In this document: one piece after another, positions 16,716 to 24,797 of the stretch
Layout: every line of letters starts with the position of its first letter
Numbering within the stretch: the stretch's first letter is position 1
NCBI GenBank assembly: GCA_016182105.1
Contig: JACOXZ010000012.1
Span: 1-33,885 of the forward strand
Length of the DNA: 33,885 nt
From: Candidatus Liptonbacteria bacterium
GTDB lineage: Bacteria; Patescibacteriota; Minisyncoccia; UBA6257; 2-01-FULL-56-20
Direction of reading: 5' to 3'
Program-made: the position numbers and the translations under genes
The notes under the pieces: generated by a model
Database searches by the model: none
Seen by the model: only the letters and a program-made list of their open reading frames with translations
Told to the model about the DNA's origin: nothing

Positions 16716-17957
16716 TTAGAACATCATTTTAGCTCCTCGTAATTTTTTGTGATAGCTTATGGCAAACCGATGGGCTTCGTCGCGAACCTTAATAAGCGTC
16801 TGCTCGTCTGTGCCCGGCGGAATCCTGCCTACAAACTCGTTTTTCTTGCGCTTCGCGCCCTTCGCAATGCCGACTACGGAAATCAAGAAATTGAATTTAT
16901 GCAAGACAAGTTTCGCCGCATTCACCTGGCCCATCCCCCCATCAATTAAAATCAGATTAGGCTTCGGCCAGTTATTCCTAAAACGCCGATATAAAACTTC
17001 TTTGAGCATTCCCACGTCGTTCGAGCCATAAACGGTCTTGATGCGAAACTTCCTGTATTCATCCTTGTCCGGCTTGCCGTTCGTAAACACTACCATTGAA
17101 CCGACTGCGGACGTACCGGAAATATTGGAAATATCATAGCCTTCAATCCTAAATGTAGGTTTTAGGTTATAGGTGTTAGGTTTTAGGTTGTCGTCTTTGA
17201 TGAAGGCGACGTCTTGAATATGCTGGAGCGCAAAGATCTGTCTACGGAGCGTTTCCGCCTTCTCGAACTCGAGCGCCTTGCTTGCGGCCCTCATCTCGCG
17301 CTTGAGGGATATCAAAATCTGCTTTTTCTTACCTTTAAAAAGACGTTTGATATTACGAATGTTTTTGAGGTACTCCCCGTGACTTATTGCGCCGATGCAC
17401 GTTCCCGGGCAAAGACCAATTTCATAATCGAAACAGGGGCGGCCGGCCCGACTTGCTCTGAGCTCCGTCGAAGGGTGAGTGCTGAACGGAAAAATCCTCC
17501 GAACGAGCCGTAACGCCTCGCGGACACTTCCAGCCGACGTAAACGGACCAAACCACTCGACGCGCTTACGCTTGCTCGCGGCAAGTCGCTCCCCTGCCGG
17601 CTTATCTTTACCGCGCGCGAGAAGAACCCTCGGAAACTTGTCTCGAGTGATCTCAAGATATAAGAAACTTTTATCGTCCTTTTCTTTAACATTAAAGGGC
17701 GGCTGATGTTTTTTGATGAGTTCTGATTCTAAGATCAGTGCTTCAAGCGCTGTATCGGTTTTTTTATAATCAATTTTTTTAATCGCGCCGACAAGCCGCT
17801 CTATGCGATAATCGTGCGGCCGCTCAAAATAGCTCGCTACCCGCTTTCGCAAGTTTGCCGCCTTGCCGATATAAAGAACCCCGCCCCTAGCGTCTTTAAA
17901 TAAATACACCCCCGGCGTCCCTGGAAGCTTTTTGTAGAACTTTTTACCTTCTTCCAT
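16716..17957 (-). CDS. uvrC: excinuclease ABC subunit C, short form lacking C-terminal HhH
   Basis: LPGTPGVYLFKDARGGVLYIGKAANLRKRVASYF, FRIEGYDISNISGTSAVGSMVVF, LILIDGGMGQVNAA, DEAHRFAISYHKKLR. Confidence 0.93.
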   Translation of the reverse strand: MEEGKKFYKKLPGTPGVYLFKDARGGVLYIGKAANLRKRVASYFERPHDYRIERLVGAIKKIDYKKTDTALEALILESELIKKHQPPFNVKEKDDKSFLYLEITRDKFPRVLLARGKDKPAGERLAASKRKRVEWFGPFTSAGSVREALRLVRRIFPFSTHPSTELRASRAGRPCFDYEIGLCPGTCIGAISHGEYLKNIRNIKRLFKGKKKQILISLKREMRAASKALEFEKAETLRRQIFALQHIQDVAFIKDDNLKPNTYNLKPTFRIEGYDISNISGTSAVGSMVVFTNGKPDKDEYRKFRIKTVYGSNDVGMLKEVLYRRFRNNWPKPNLILIDGGMGQVNAAKLVLHKFNFLISVVGIAKGAKRKKNEFVGRIPPGTDEQTLIKVRDEAHRFAISYHKKLRGAKMMF

Positions 17958-18005
17958 GCATAACCAACTTTACATAGTGAAGCAACAAACAGCAAATCAA
18001 AATTC

Positions 18006-18047
18006 TTTTGTTATCATTTTCTACGATCGTAAGAAATGATAGCAAAA
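18006..18047. repeat. palindrome family member 1 (upstream of uvrC)
   Basis: TTTTGTTATCATTTTCTACGATCGTAAGAAATGATAGCAAAA. Confidence 0.65.
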
Positions 18048-18126
18048 AAACCGCTGGACCAAAAACAAAGCCCCGGATAGATCCAGGGCGGGTTGGAAAC
18101 TTATGCTTATGAAGGATCTACGGGAT

Positions 18127-18564
18127 TTACATAGGCGTGTACCCCGATGAATTCGTTGGCGCCGGGAAGGCGTTTTCCTCTGGATAATCAAATCCATAAA
18201 CAAATCCTATCCTGTCATAGAACCAGAAAAACTCCTTATCCTTGTTGAACTTCGGATCATTTGGCCCAAGTCGAATGAGTTGAGGTTTTTCTTCCCAAAA
18301 CCCTTGAATAAGGAGGTATGTTCCGTTGTTGCTGTCAATAGCTGAAATAACATTATACAAACCTCCATCTTCTAGCGCATCAAGCGTAAGCGGCTGTCCA
18401 CGATAACTGGCCAGAGCCATAATGTTAAAAAACGCAAGTACCATAGTAGAGGCAAGACCAGCAATAAAGCCGGACTCCTTTCTCTTAGAACCGGCACAGG
18501 CAAGACCTACCAAAACACCAAGTACGATGACGAGAACCCACGACCACACCCAAAAAGATGGCAT
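18127..18564 (-). CDS. hypothetical N-terminal two-TM protein
   Basis: ATG after AAAAAGGAGGATTT; MPSFWVWSWVLVIVLGVLVGLACAG. Confidence 0.65.
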   Translation of the reverse strand: MPSFWVWSWVLVIVLGVLVGLACAGSKRKESGFIAGLASTMVLAFFNIMALASYRGQPLTLDALEDGGLYNVISAIDSNNGTYLLIQGFWEEKPQLIRLGPNDPKFNKDKEFFWFYDRIGFVYGFDYPEENAFPAPTNSSGYTPM

Positions 18565-18628
18565 AAATCCTCCTTTTTCATGTTTTAATTTTCTAGCTCT
18601 TTTATACCACGCCCACGGAGAAATAAAA

Positions 18629-18684
18629 AGCCCCGCGCCTGCCCCGCCGTAGGTCAAAAATAGGCGGGGATGGGATTCGGGGGG
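18629..18684 (-). terminator. terminator with a nested hairpin in its loop
   Basis: AGCCCCG..[CCCCGCC taggtcaaaaata GGCGGGG]..ATTCGGGGG. Confidence 0.65.
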
Positions 18685-18697
18685 TCTAAAGTCTTCT

Positions 18698-18949
18698 CTA
18701 TTGATAGTGGTTATTCACATCGATAATCTCGATCGTTCCTCGATTATGGAAAATAAAGATCGCCCGATATTTTCGATCCACCCGAAAACTAAAAAACCGC
18801 AGGTGTCGCGGTTCTAGGAGTTCAACCGCCAAGCTCGGGTGATGAATGTTCTGCCGGAGAAGTCTGGTTTGTTTTGAAAACTTCTTTTCGAGGCGGTGCC
18901 GCTTGAGGTATGCCTCAATCTCGGGGTGGATCGGCAGAACTTCCATCAA
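18698..18949 (-). CDS. RelE/ParE-superfamily-like toxin
   Basis: LRQNIHHPSLAVELLEPRHLRFFSFRVDRKYRAIFIFHNRGTIEIIDVNNHY. Confidence 0.7.
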   Translation of the reverse strand: MMEVLPIHPEIEAYLKRHRLEKKFSKQTRLLRQNIHHPSLAVELLEPRHLRFFSFRVDRKYRAIFIFHNRGTIEIIDVNNHYQ

Positions 18950-18952
18950 GGA

Positions 18953-19177
18953 TTACTTTTTGAAATACGGAGAGCGCGCAAGGCCTCGCTTGAGACTCGC
19001 TAAGAAACGAGTGTTATAGCGTCCCATCTTCTTGAACTCGTTCAAAACTTTAGCCGCGCTCCTCGTGGACGGTGGACCAAACAGGTCGCCCTCAACGAGG
19101 CGGGAAATATATTCGTAAACCTCCGCCTTTTTCTTAAGCTCAATATATTTTGCCTTGGGAATGGTTACGGTGCTCAT
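18953..19177 (-). CDS. RelB/Phd-like antitoxin partner
   Basis: MSTVTIPKAKYIELKKKAEVYEYISRLVEG immediately upstream of the toxin. Confidence 0.6.
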   Translation of the reverse strand: MSTVTIPKAKYIELKKKAEVYEYISRLVEGDLFGPPSTRSAAKVLNEFKKMGRYNTRFLASLKRGLARSPYFKK

Positions 19178-19185
19178 CAAGAAAA

Positions 19186-19213
19186 AGTATAGCACACTAC
19201 TCCACAGCGTCAA
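19186..19213 (-). promoter_or_regulatory. promoter TTGACG-N16-TATACT; leaderless start predicted
   Basis: minus strand TTGACGCTGTGGAGTAGTGTGCTATACT, ATG 8 nt further. Confidence 0.65.
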
Positions 19214-19217
19214 AAAC

Positions 19218-19257
19218 ATATTAACAATTCTTCACGATCGTGAAAAATTGTTAATAT
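19218..19257. repeat. palindrome family member 2
   Basis: ATATTAACAATTCTTCACGATCGTGAAAAATTGTTAATAT (40 bp, one mismatched pair). Confidence 0.75.
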
Positions 19258-19276
19258 TCTGCTTTTACAAAAACAA

Positions 19277-19322
19277 AGCCCAGGATGCCTGCCCTGCCTG
19301 CCGGTAGGTAGGGATTAGGGGG
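19277..19322 (-). terminator. terminator with nested palindromic insert
   Basis: AGCCCAGGAT-[GCCTGCCCTGCCTGCCGGTAGGTAGGG]-ATTAGGGGG. Confidence 0.6.
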
Positions 19323-19349
19323 CGAAAAATCTCAAAACCTACAAATTCC

Positions 19350-19541
19350 TCAAATAAAATACGAGGGGTTTGATCGGGCGACGTCGAGGCACAAGGAAAT
19401 TGCCTCTTTGACGCGTTTATTAAGGTCGGAAAGCGTTTTGGCCTGCGTATGGCAGCCCGGGAGCGCAGGAACGGAGGCAACGAAAAAGCCGTCCTCATCG
19501 CGCTCAATAATAATTTGAAATTGTCGCTTGGCCTTAGGCAT
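19350..19541 (-). CDS. HicB-like protein (type II TA antitoxin family), no HicA seen
   Basis: FQIIIERDEDGFFVASVPALPGCHTQAKTLSDLNKRVKEAISLCLD. Confidence 0.8.
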   Translation of the reverse strand: MPKAKRQFQIIIERDEDGFFVASVPALPGCHTQAKTLSDLNKRVKEAISLCLDVARSNPSYFI

Positions 19542-19548
19542 TTTTATA

Positions 19549-19576
19549 AGTATACGGTACAAAACCGTTTGGTCAA
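19549..19576 (-). promoter_or_regulatory. promoter TTGACC-N16-TATACT; leaderless start predicted
   Basis: minus strand TTGACCAAACGGTTTTGTACCGTATACT, ATG 7 nt further. Confidence 0.65.
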
Positions 19577-19616
19577 TATTAACATTTTCTCACGAGCGTG
19601 AGAAAGTGTTAATATT
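19575..19616. repeat. palindrome family member 3
   Basis: AATATTAACATTTTCTCACGAGCGTGAGAAAGTGTTAATATT (42 bp). Confidence 0.75.
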
Positions 19617-19633
19617 CTACCTTATATAAGAAA

Positions 19634-19658
19634 AAAGCCCCGAACGAGTCGGGGCTTG
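19634..19658 (-). terminator. Rho-independent terminator
   Basis: AAGCCCCGA-acgag-TCGGGGCTT with A-tract on the plus strand. Confidence 0.8.
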
Positions 19659-19668
19659 ATTATTCCCT

Positions 19669-19923
19669 TTATTTAAATTTAACGTGATCCAGATTCCAGA
19701 AGGTGTATATCCACTGCCCAGGATGCTTCCCACGCGTGAGCCGTCTCCTCACCGCAACGAAGTAATCTGAACAAGTGTACAGCTTCTTCGGCCTGTCCGG
19801 GTCTGCACGTAATTCACCCATATTGCCAGTGCGTATATTACGGGCAACCATACCGGGTTTAAGCTTTGCCTTTCTGCGACGGTACGGTACGGGACTTATG
19901 ATCTTCACTAAATTGCCTGTCAC
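19669..19923 (-). CDS. hypothetical small basic protein
   Basis: GTG start after AAAGGAGGACACC; VTGNLVKIISPVPYRRRKAKLKPGM. Confidence 0.6.
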   Translation of the reverse strand: MTGNLVKIISPVPYRRRKAKLKPGMVARNIRTGNMGELRADPDRPKKLYTCSDYFVAVRRRLTRGKHPGQWIYTFWNLDHVKFK

Positions 19924-19984
19924 GGTGTCCTCCTTTCTTTTTAAGCTTCTCATTTCTTTATATCACAGCCTGTTGCAAACAAAA

Positions 19985-20026
19985 AGCCCCGGATGCCTGC
20001 CTGCCGGTAGGCAGGGATTCGGGGCT
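19985..20026 (-). terminator. terminator with nested palindromic insert
   Basis: AGCCCCGGAT-[GCCTGCCTGCCGGTAGGCAGGG]-ATTCGGGGCT. Confidence 0.7.
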
Positions 20027-20043
20027 AGGTATCAAAAACAATT

Positions 20044-20721
20044 TTACGACACAATCTCGGCCTCATCAGTAATAAAGAGAAGTTCTTTTCCTCTGAAGTT
20101 CTCCTCAAACCACGTGGCGGCTTCTTCGGATTTCCCGCGCATAAGCGCTACGGCGCGAATTTTGGGAACCACGTAGGTATCTTTCCCTGGTGTATTGTGC
20201 GGGACATCGAGGCAGGTCACTCCGCGCCGAGCCGGGAGTTCTATGCCTACCCATAGCTCGCGGAAGCGTTCCGGAGCCGGACCTGTAGGGACTTTCGTAA
20301 TCCTGATAGTCATGTCATATCGCTCCCCTTCGTTGAGTTTTACATACGTCTGACCATCTTTGCCTTTTTTAGCGACAAATATTCCCGCTTCCACAGCTTC
20401 CAAAACCGGAGAGATAACACGAGCCTTAGGCAACTCCACGCCGTATTCTTTTATAAGTACGTCTCGTATAAGAGCGAGGATCTTGGTGAGTTCCTCCCAT
20501 ATTAGTTCGTCAAGCTCCTCTTCTCCGTTAGAGAGGCGACATCCAACCGACACCTGGAACTGTTCTTTAACCCAGAGATAGAAGTTAAGAACTCGTTCTC
20601 GCGGAATCTCGACAGATGAATTCGGTCTAAGAGCGCCGATCGCGTGAGCGAATATAACAGTGGACTCGATTTCCGGGGAGTGGTCGCGCCTAAGCCTCTC
20701 GATAAATTCTTGTACTGTCAA
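20044..20721 (-). CDS. hypothetical 225-aa protein
   Basis: AAGGAGGAAG SD, own promoter and terminator. Confidence 0.7.
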   Translation of the reverse strand: MTVQEFIERLRRDHSPEIESTVIFAHAIGALRPNSSVEIPRERVLNFYLWVKEQFQVSVGCRLSNGEEELDELIWEELTKILALIRDVLIKEYGVELPKARVISPVLEAVEAGIFVAKKGKDGQTYVKLNEGERYDMTIRITKVPTGPAPERFRELWVGIELPARRGVTCLDVPHNTPGKDTYVVPKIRAVALMRGKSEEAATWFEENFRGKELLFITDEAEIVS

Positions 20722-20765
20722 TGTTCTTCCTCCTTATTTAGATTGTGATTTTCTAGATTTCTTAT

Positions 20766-20795
20766 ACCACACCGTAGACGATATTGGCAACTCCT
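20766..20795 (-). promoter_or_regulatory. promoter TTGCCA-N18-TATAAG
   Basis: minus strand TTGCCAATATCGTCTACGGTGTGGTATAAG. Confidence 0.6.
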
Positions 20796-20834
20796 CGGAT
20801 TTACTCGGAGTGATTGCTTCGCAATCAAATAAAA

Positions 20835-20858
20835 AGCCCCGCAGTGTTTTGCGGGGCT
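20835..20858 (-). terminator. Rho-independent terminator
   Basis: AGCCCCGC-agtgtttt-GCGGGGCT flanked by AAATAAAA. Confidence 0.8.
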
Positions 20859-20877
20859 GGGTTACTCGCCTCTTGGT

Positions 20878-21669
20878 TTATTCCAACTGAGCCAACCCGG
20901 CGAGGAGTGTGTCATAGCTGCCGGTAATGCAAGGCTGCAAAGCCAGCACGTCCACCTTCCCTTCAGAGACAGAAGCGAACGATAGGCCAGACTTGCGCAC
21001 GTGGGCAAGAACATCCTCAAAGTCCTGGTTGCTTTGAGCGCTATACAGTCTCACCCCTGAACCCTTCCAGAGCCAGGAAGCGACCTCCGGCTCCAGCCTC
21101 TTCAGGTCTAAGGAGGCAGCTTCGATACACTTAGTGAGCGCCGTCAGGCTTGCTTTGTTTACCCGCTTGGTCAGATCGTGCGGTTTGAGCAGATTCCAGC
21201 CAGGACCCAAGATCACGGCCTGCGAATAATCCACACGCGGGCTACGAAATGGATGGCCTGATACAAACACTCCTAACGTCTCGACGAAGACGATACCCCA
21301 CGCAGCTGCTCGAGGCATGGTGTGCCCACAAGCGAGATTCAGGATTTTGACAACCCCCTGCCTCTGAGGCTCTGGGGCGCAATCGATCTCGTCGAAAAGC
21401 CAAGTGAGTTTCCGCTCGGCAATCGCGGGATGGATTGATGGGACCCATTCGCCATGTTCGTACTCAAGAGCCGCTTCCGGGAACTCAGTGGCACCTAGCA
21501 AGATAAGCTCGCGATCGAACAAGCGTCGTTTGAGCCATTCCCTGAATGAGCCGGATTTCTTCGCCAATCCAAGGAAACCCAAGGCCGCTGTCTCAAGATG
21601 GCTTCGTTGAGGAGTTTCCGCGGTGATGTTAACTCCCACATCTACCCCTACGGAATGCAGTGCTTTCAT
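20878..21669 (-). CDS. hypothetical protein with possible degenerate AAA+/MoxR-like ATPase fold
   Basis: SD AAGGAGGAAAAGATATG; Walker-B-like TWLFDEIDCAPEPQRQGVVKILN; no clear Walker A (GFLGLAKKS). Confidence 0.5.
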   Translation of the reverse strand: MKALHSVGVDVGVNITAETPQRSHLETAALGFLGLAKKSGSFREWLKRRLFDRELILLGATEFPEAALEYEHGEWVPSIHPAIAERKLTWLFDEIDCAPEPQRQGVVKILNLACGHTMPRAAAWGIVFVETLGVFVSGHPFRSPRVDYSQAVILGPGWNLLKPHDLTKRVNKASLTALTKCIEAASLDLKRLEPEVASWLWKGSGVRLYSAQSNQDFEDVLAHVRKSGLSFASVSEGKVDVLALQPCITGSYDTLLAGLAQLE

Positions 21670-21764
21670 ATCTTTTCCTCCTTACTGGTTATTGGTTGAT
21701 GTCAAAAGCACTCTAAAGCACTCTAAACTTGATGATACCAGAAAACGCCGGAAAAAGCAACACT

Positions 21765-21803
21765 CTATACAATTTCTCACGATGGTGACAAATAGTTAAT
21801 ATC
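21765..21803. repeat. palindrome family member 4 (degenerate)
   Basis: CTATACAATTTCTCACGATGGTGACAAATAGTTAATATC. Confidence 0.45.
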
Positions 21804-21804
21804 C

Positions 21805-24327
21805 TTATTTCAGCACTTTCCTCAAATACTCTCCCGTAAAACTTCCCGCCTTCCGCACAATCTCCTCTGGCGTGCCCACGGCCACAACCTCCCCGCCTTT
21901 CTCCCCGCCTTCGGGGCCGAGGTCAATCACCCAGTCCGCGGACTTAATGACGTCCAAATTGTGCTCGATTACGACCACCGTATTCCCACGATCCACGAGC
22001 CGCTCTAGCACCCGAAGAAGCTTATCAACGTCCGCAAAGTGGAGGCCCGTGGTCGGCTCATCGAGTAAATAGAGCGTCCGGCGGGTGTCGCGCTTGCCCA
22101 ATTCCGCGCCGAGCTTCACGCGCTGGGCTTCCCCGCCCGAGAGCGTTGTTGCCGACTGACCGAGCTCGAGATAGCCCAATCCGACCTCCTCCAAAATACC
22201 CAGCCGATCTTTAAGCCATGGGATTTCCTCGAAAAACTTCACCGCTTCCTCAATCGTCATTCGCAGAACGTCATAGATGTTTTTGCCTTTATATTCAACC
22301 TCTAAGGTCTCGCGATCGAACCGCTTGCCTTTACAGACATCGCAGCCCACGTAAACCGTCGGTAAAAAGTGCATTTCAATCGCAATCGTGCCGTGGCCTT
22401 CGCAGTTTTCGCACCGGCCGCCCGGCACGTTGAAGCTGAACCGGCCGGGCTTGTAGCCGCGCACGCGGGCGTCCTCGGTCGCGGTAAAAAGGTCGCGGAC
22501 AAAGGTCCAGGCGCCGACATAGGTCGCGGGGTTTGAGCGCGGCGTGCGGCCGATCGCCGACTGGTCAATGTTAATCACTCGATTTATATGTTCCAACCCT
22601 AACATCCCCTTGTGCGCGCCGACTTTGTACGTCGCGCCGTTCCACTTGTTTGCGAGCGCCTTATAGAGCACGTCATAGACGAGCGAGCTCTTGCCCGAAC
22701 CAGAAACGCCCGTGACAGCCGTGAGTCGCCGGAGCGGGACATCAACGTCAATATTTTGCAGATTATTTGCTGTTGCTCCTTTGATCTTGAGGAGGTCGTG
22801 CGTTTTTTTAATCGCCCTCCGGTCTTTAGGAACCTCAATAAATTGCTTGCCACGGAGATAGTCGAGGGTTAAAGAATGTTTTGTCTTGTCTTCAAGGATT
22901 TCCGGGATAGGACCGACTACGACGATTTTTCCGCCGTGGATGCCAGCAGCCGGGCCGATATCAACAAGGAAATCTCCGGAACGAATCGTTGCCTCATCGT
23001 GCTCGACCACGATCACCGTGTTACCAAGATCCCGAAGCTCATGTAGCGTGCGGATGAGCTTCGCATTGTCTTTTTGGTGGAGCCCGATTGTCGGTTCATC
23101 AAGAATATAGAGCGTACCCACGAGCCGCGAGCCGATTTGGGAAGCAAGCCGGATTCTCTGCGCCTCCCCGCCCGAGAGCGTGCCTGCCCTCCGGTCGAGG
23201 GTGAGATACTCAAGCCCCACGTCGATCATGAACTTGATACGGTTCTTGATCTCGCGTAGCGGAACCCCGGCAATCTCCATGGGTCCGCCCGCGAGTTTGA
23301 GCGAACCGAAGAACTGGTAGGCCTCGCTGTTCGAGAGCGCCGTGACCGAGGCGATATTCTTACCATGCAGAAGAACGCTAAGTGCCTCTTCTTTCAAACG
23401 CTTGCCGCGGCAGACCGGACATATTTTTTCCGACCACACCTCCTCTGTTCCCAAACCATGGCACTCCGGGCACGCACCATATGGACTGTTGAAGGAAAAG
23501 AGGCGCGGCTCTATCTCTGGGAAAGAAAAACCTTCCTCGGGACAGGTGAACTTGGCCGAAAGCGAAGTTTCTTTGTCAGTGATTATTGTGACAACATCAT
23601 GACCGTATTTCAAGGCAGTCTCAATTGCCTCGGCGAGTCGGAGCCGGTTATCTTTGCCGGTTTTAGCCGAGAAATCCAACCCGGCTGGCAGGCGGTCGAT
23701 CACAAGCTCAATCGTGTGCTGTTTGTAGCGGGAAAGTTCAATCCGCTCGCGGAGTGGATAGAATTTTCCGTCAATCCGCACATCAGAGAAACCGGCGTTC
23801 AAAAAGTCATAGAGCATTTGGTAGTATTCCCCTTTTCTGCCGCGCACAACCGGCGCGAGGACCACAAGATTCTTCTCTGCCTTGTTGCTTTTGGAAATTT
23901 GGATGGCCACGTCAACAATCTCTTCGCTCGTCATCTTTCTGATTTCCTTGCCGCATTTGGGGCAGTAAGGAATGCCCGCGCGCGCGAAAAGAACGCGGAG
24001 ATAGTCATAGATTTCGGTAATCGTTGCAACCGTTGAGCGGGGGTTGTGAGAGTGGCTTTTCTGATCAATTGAAATTGCTGGCGAGAGTCCTTCGATTTCG
24101 TCCACATCCGGTTTATCGAGTCGGCCCAAAAACTGCCGCGCGTAGGCCGAGAGTGATTCTATATAGCGCCGCTGGCCTTCGGCAAATATGGTGTCGAACG
24201 CCAAACTCGACTTCCCTGAACCGGAGAGGCCGGTAAAAACAACCATTTTATCGCGCGGGATCTCGAGATTAACGTTCTTTAAGTTATGCTCGCGCGCGCC
24301 TTTGATAATGATTTTATCGTGTGCCAT
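21805..24327 (-). CDS. uvrA: excinuclease ABC subunit A (compact)
   Basis: [92 protein letters not shown]. Confidence 0.95.
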   Translation of the reverse strand: MAHDKIIIKGAREHNLKNVNLEIPRDKMVVFTGLSGSGKSSLAFDTIFAEGQRRYIESLSAYARQFLGRLDKPDVDEIEGLSPAISIDQKSHSHNPRSTVATITEIYDYLRVLFARAGIPYCPKCGKEIRKMTSEEIVDVAIQISKSNKAEKNLVVLAPVVRGRKGEYYQMLYDFLNAGFSDVRIDGKFYPLRERIELSRYKQHTIELVIDRLPAGLDFSAKTGKDNRLRLAEAIETALKYGHDVVTIITDKETSLSAKFTCPEEGFSFPEIEPRLFSFNSPYGACPECHGLGTEEVWSEKICPVCRGKRLKEEALSVLLHGKNIASVTALSNSEAYQFFGSLKLAGGPMEIAGVPLREIKNRIKFMIDVGLEYLTLDRRAGTLSGGEAQRIRLASQIGSRLVGTLYILDEPTIGLHQKDNAKLIRTLHELRDLGNTVIVVEHDEATIRSGDFLVDIGPAAGIHGGKIVVVGPIPEILEDKTKHSLTLDYLRGKQFIEVPKDRRAIKKTHDLLKIKGATANNLQNIDVDVPLRRLTAVTGVSGSGKSSLVYDVLYKALANKWNGATYKVGAHKGMLGLEHINRVINIDQSAIGRTPRSNPATYVGAWTFVRDLFTATEDARVRGYKPGRFSFNVPGGRCENCEGHGTIAIEMHFLPTVYVGCDVCKGKRFDRETLEVEYKGKNIYDVLRMTIEEAVKFFEEIPWLKDRLGILEEVGLGYLELGQSATTLSGGEAQRVKLGAELGKRDTRRTLYLLDEPTTGLHFADVDKLLRVLERLVDRGNTVVVIEHNLDVIKSADWVIDLGPEGGEKGGEVVAVGTPEEIVRKAGSFTGEYLRKVLK

Positions 24328-24382
24328 ATTACTCCAAAACGTAAACCGCCCCCGTCCTTAGACCCTAGGGGGTGGCATCGTG

Positions 24383-24452
24383 AGTTCTTTATACCACGCC
24401 GCCGATAAAATTAGCAACCCTTCGACAAACTCAGGATGATTGCTTCGCAATC
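24383..24452 (-). promoter_or_regulatory. promoter module for uvrA, TTGCTA-N18-TATAAA, with upstream GATTGCGAAGCAATC hairpin
   Basis: near-duplicate of module at 20766-20826. Confidence 0.6.
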
Positions 24453-24460
24453 AAAAACAA

Positions 24461-24487
24461 AGCCCCCACACTAAATTAGTGTAGGGG
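24461..24487 (-). terminator. Rho-independent terminator
   Basis: GCCCCCACACTA-aat-TAGTGTAGGGGC with plus-strand AAAAACAAA tract. Confidence 0.8.
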
Positions 24488-24493
24488 CAACAC

Positions 24494-24694
24494 TTATGAA
24501 GTCTTCTTTATGACAATCGCGATAAAAACCCAAAGATAGAGAATTATCGCACCAAGTCCATACAAACCCTTAACCGATCCGACTACAAAGCCAGGATTGA
24601 CCGTGAAGTAGAGACCACCGCCGAAGAGAAGAAGAGCAAAGAAGAATAAGATAACCAGCCAGCTACCGAAAAGCATCTTCAGCATTCTAACCAC
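24494..24694 (-). CDS. small two-TM membrane protein
   Basis: MLKMLFGSWLVILFFFALLLFGGGLYFTVNPGFVVGSVKGLYGLGAIILYLWVFIAIVIKK; SD present. Confidence 0.65.
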   Translation of the reverse strand: MVRMLKMLFGSWLVILFFFALLLFGGGLYFTVNPGFVVGSVKGLYGLGAIILYLWVFIAIVIKKTS

Positions 24695-24767
24695 TCCTTT
24701 TTTAGGTTGTTATTGAGAAACTACACTAAGTTGTACCAAAAACTTTATCCGAATGCAATAAAAAAAG

Positions 24768-24789
24768 AAGGGCCGCCTGAGGCGACCCT
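24768..24789 (-). terminator. Rho-independent terminator
   Basis: AGGGTCGCC-tca-GGCGGCCCTTCTTTTTTT on minus strand. Confidence 0.8.
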
Positions 24790-24797
24790 ATTCAAAT

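Noticed and set aside
17156-17190. AACCTAAAACCTA tandem as a telomere-like or satellite array
   Set aside because: Only ~35 bp, in frame inside uvrC; better explained as a coding insertion of a short repeat.
18006-19616. Palindromes as a CRISPR array
   Set aside because: Spacing is irregular, they are separated by genes, and there is no repeat-spacer periodicity or cas gene.
23365-24036. 223-aa plus-strand ORF antisense to uvrA
   Set aside because: Fully antisense to a clearly coding uvrA region with no promoter or SD evidence.
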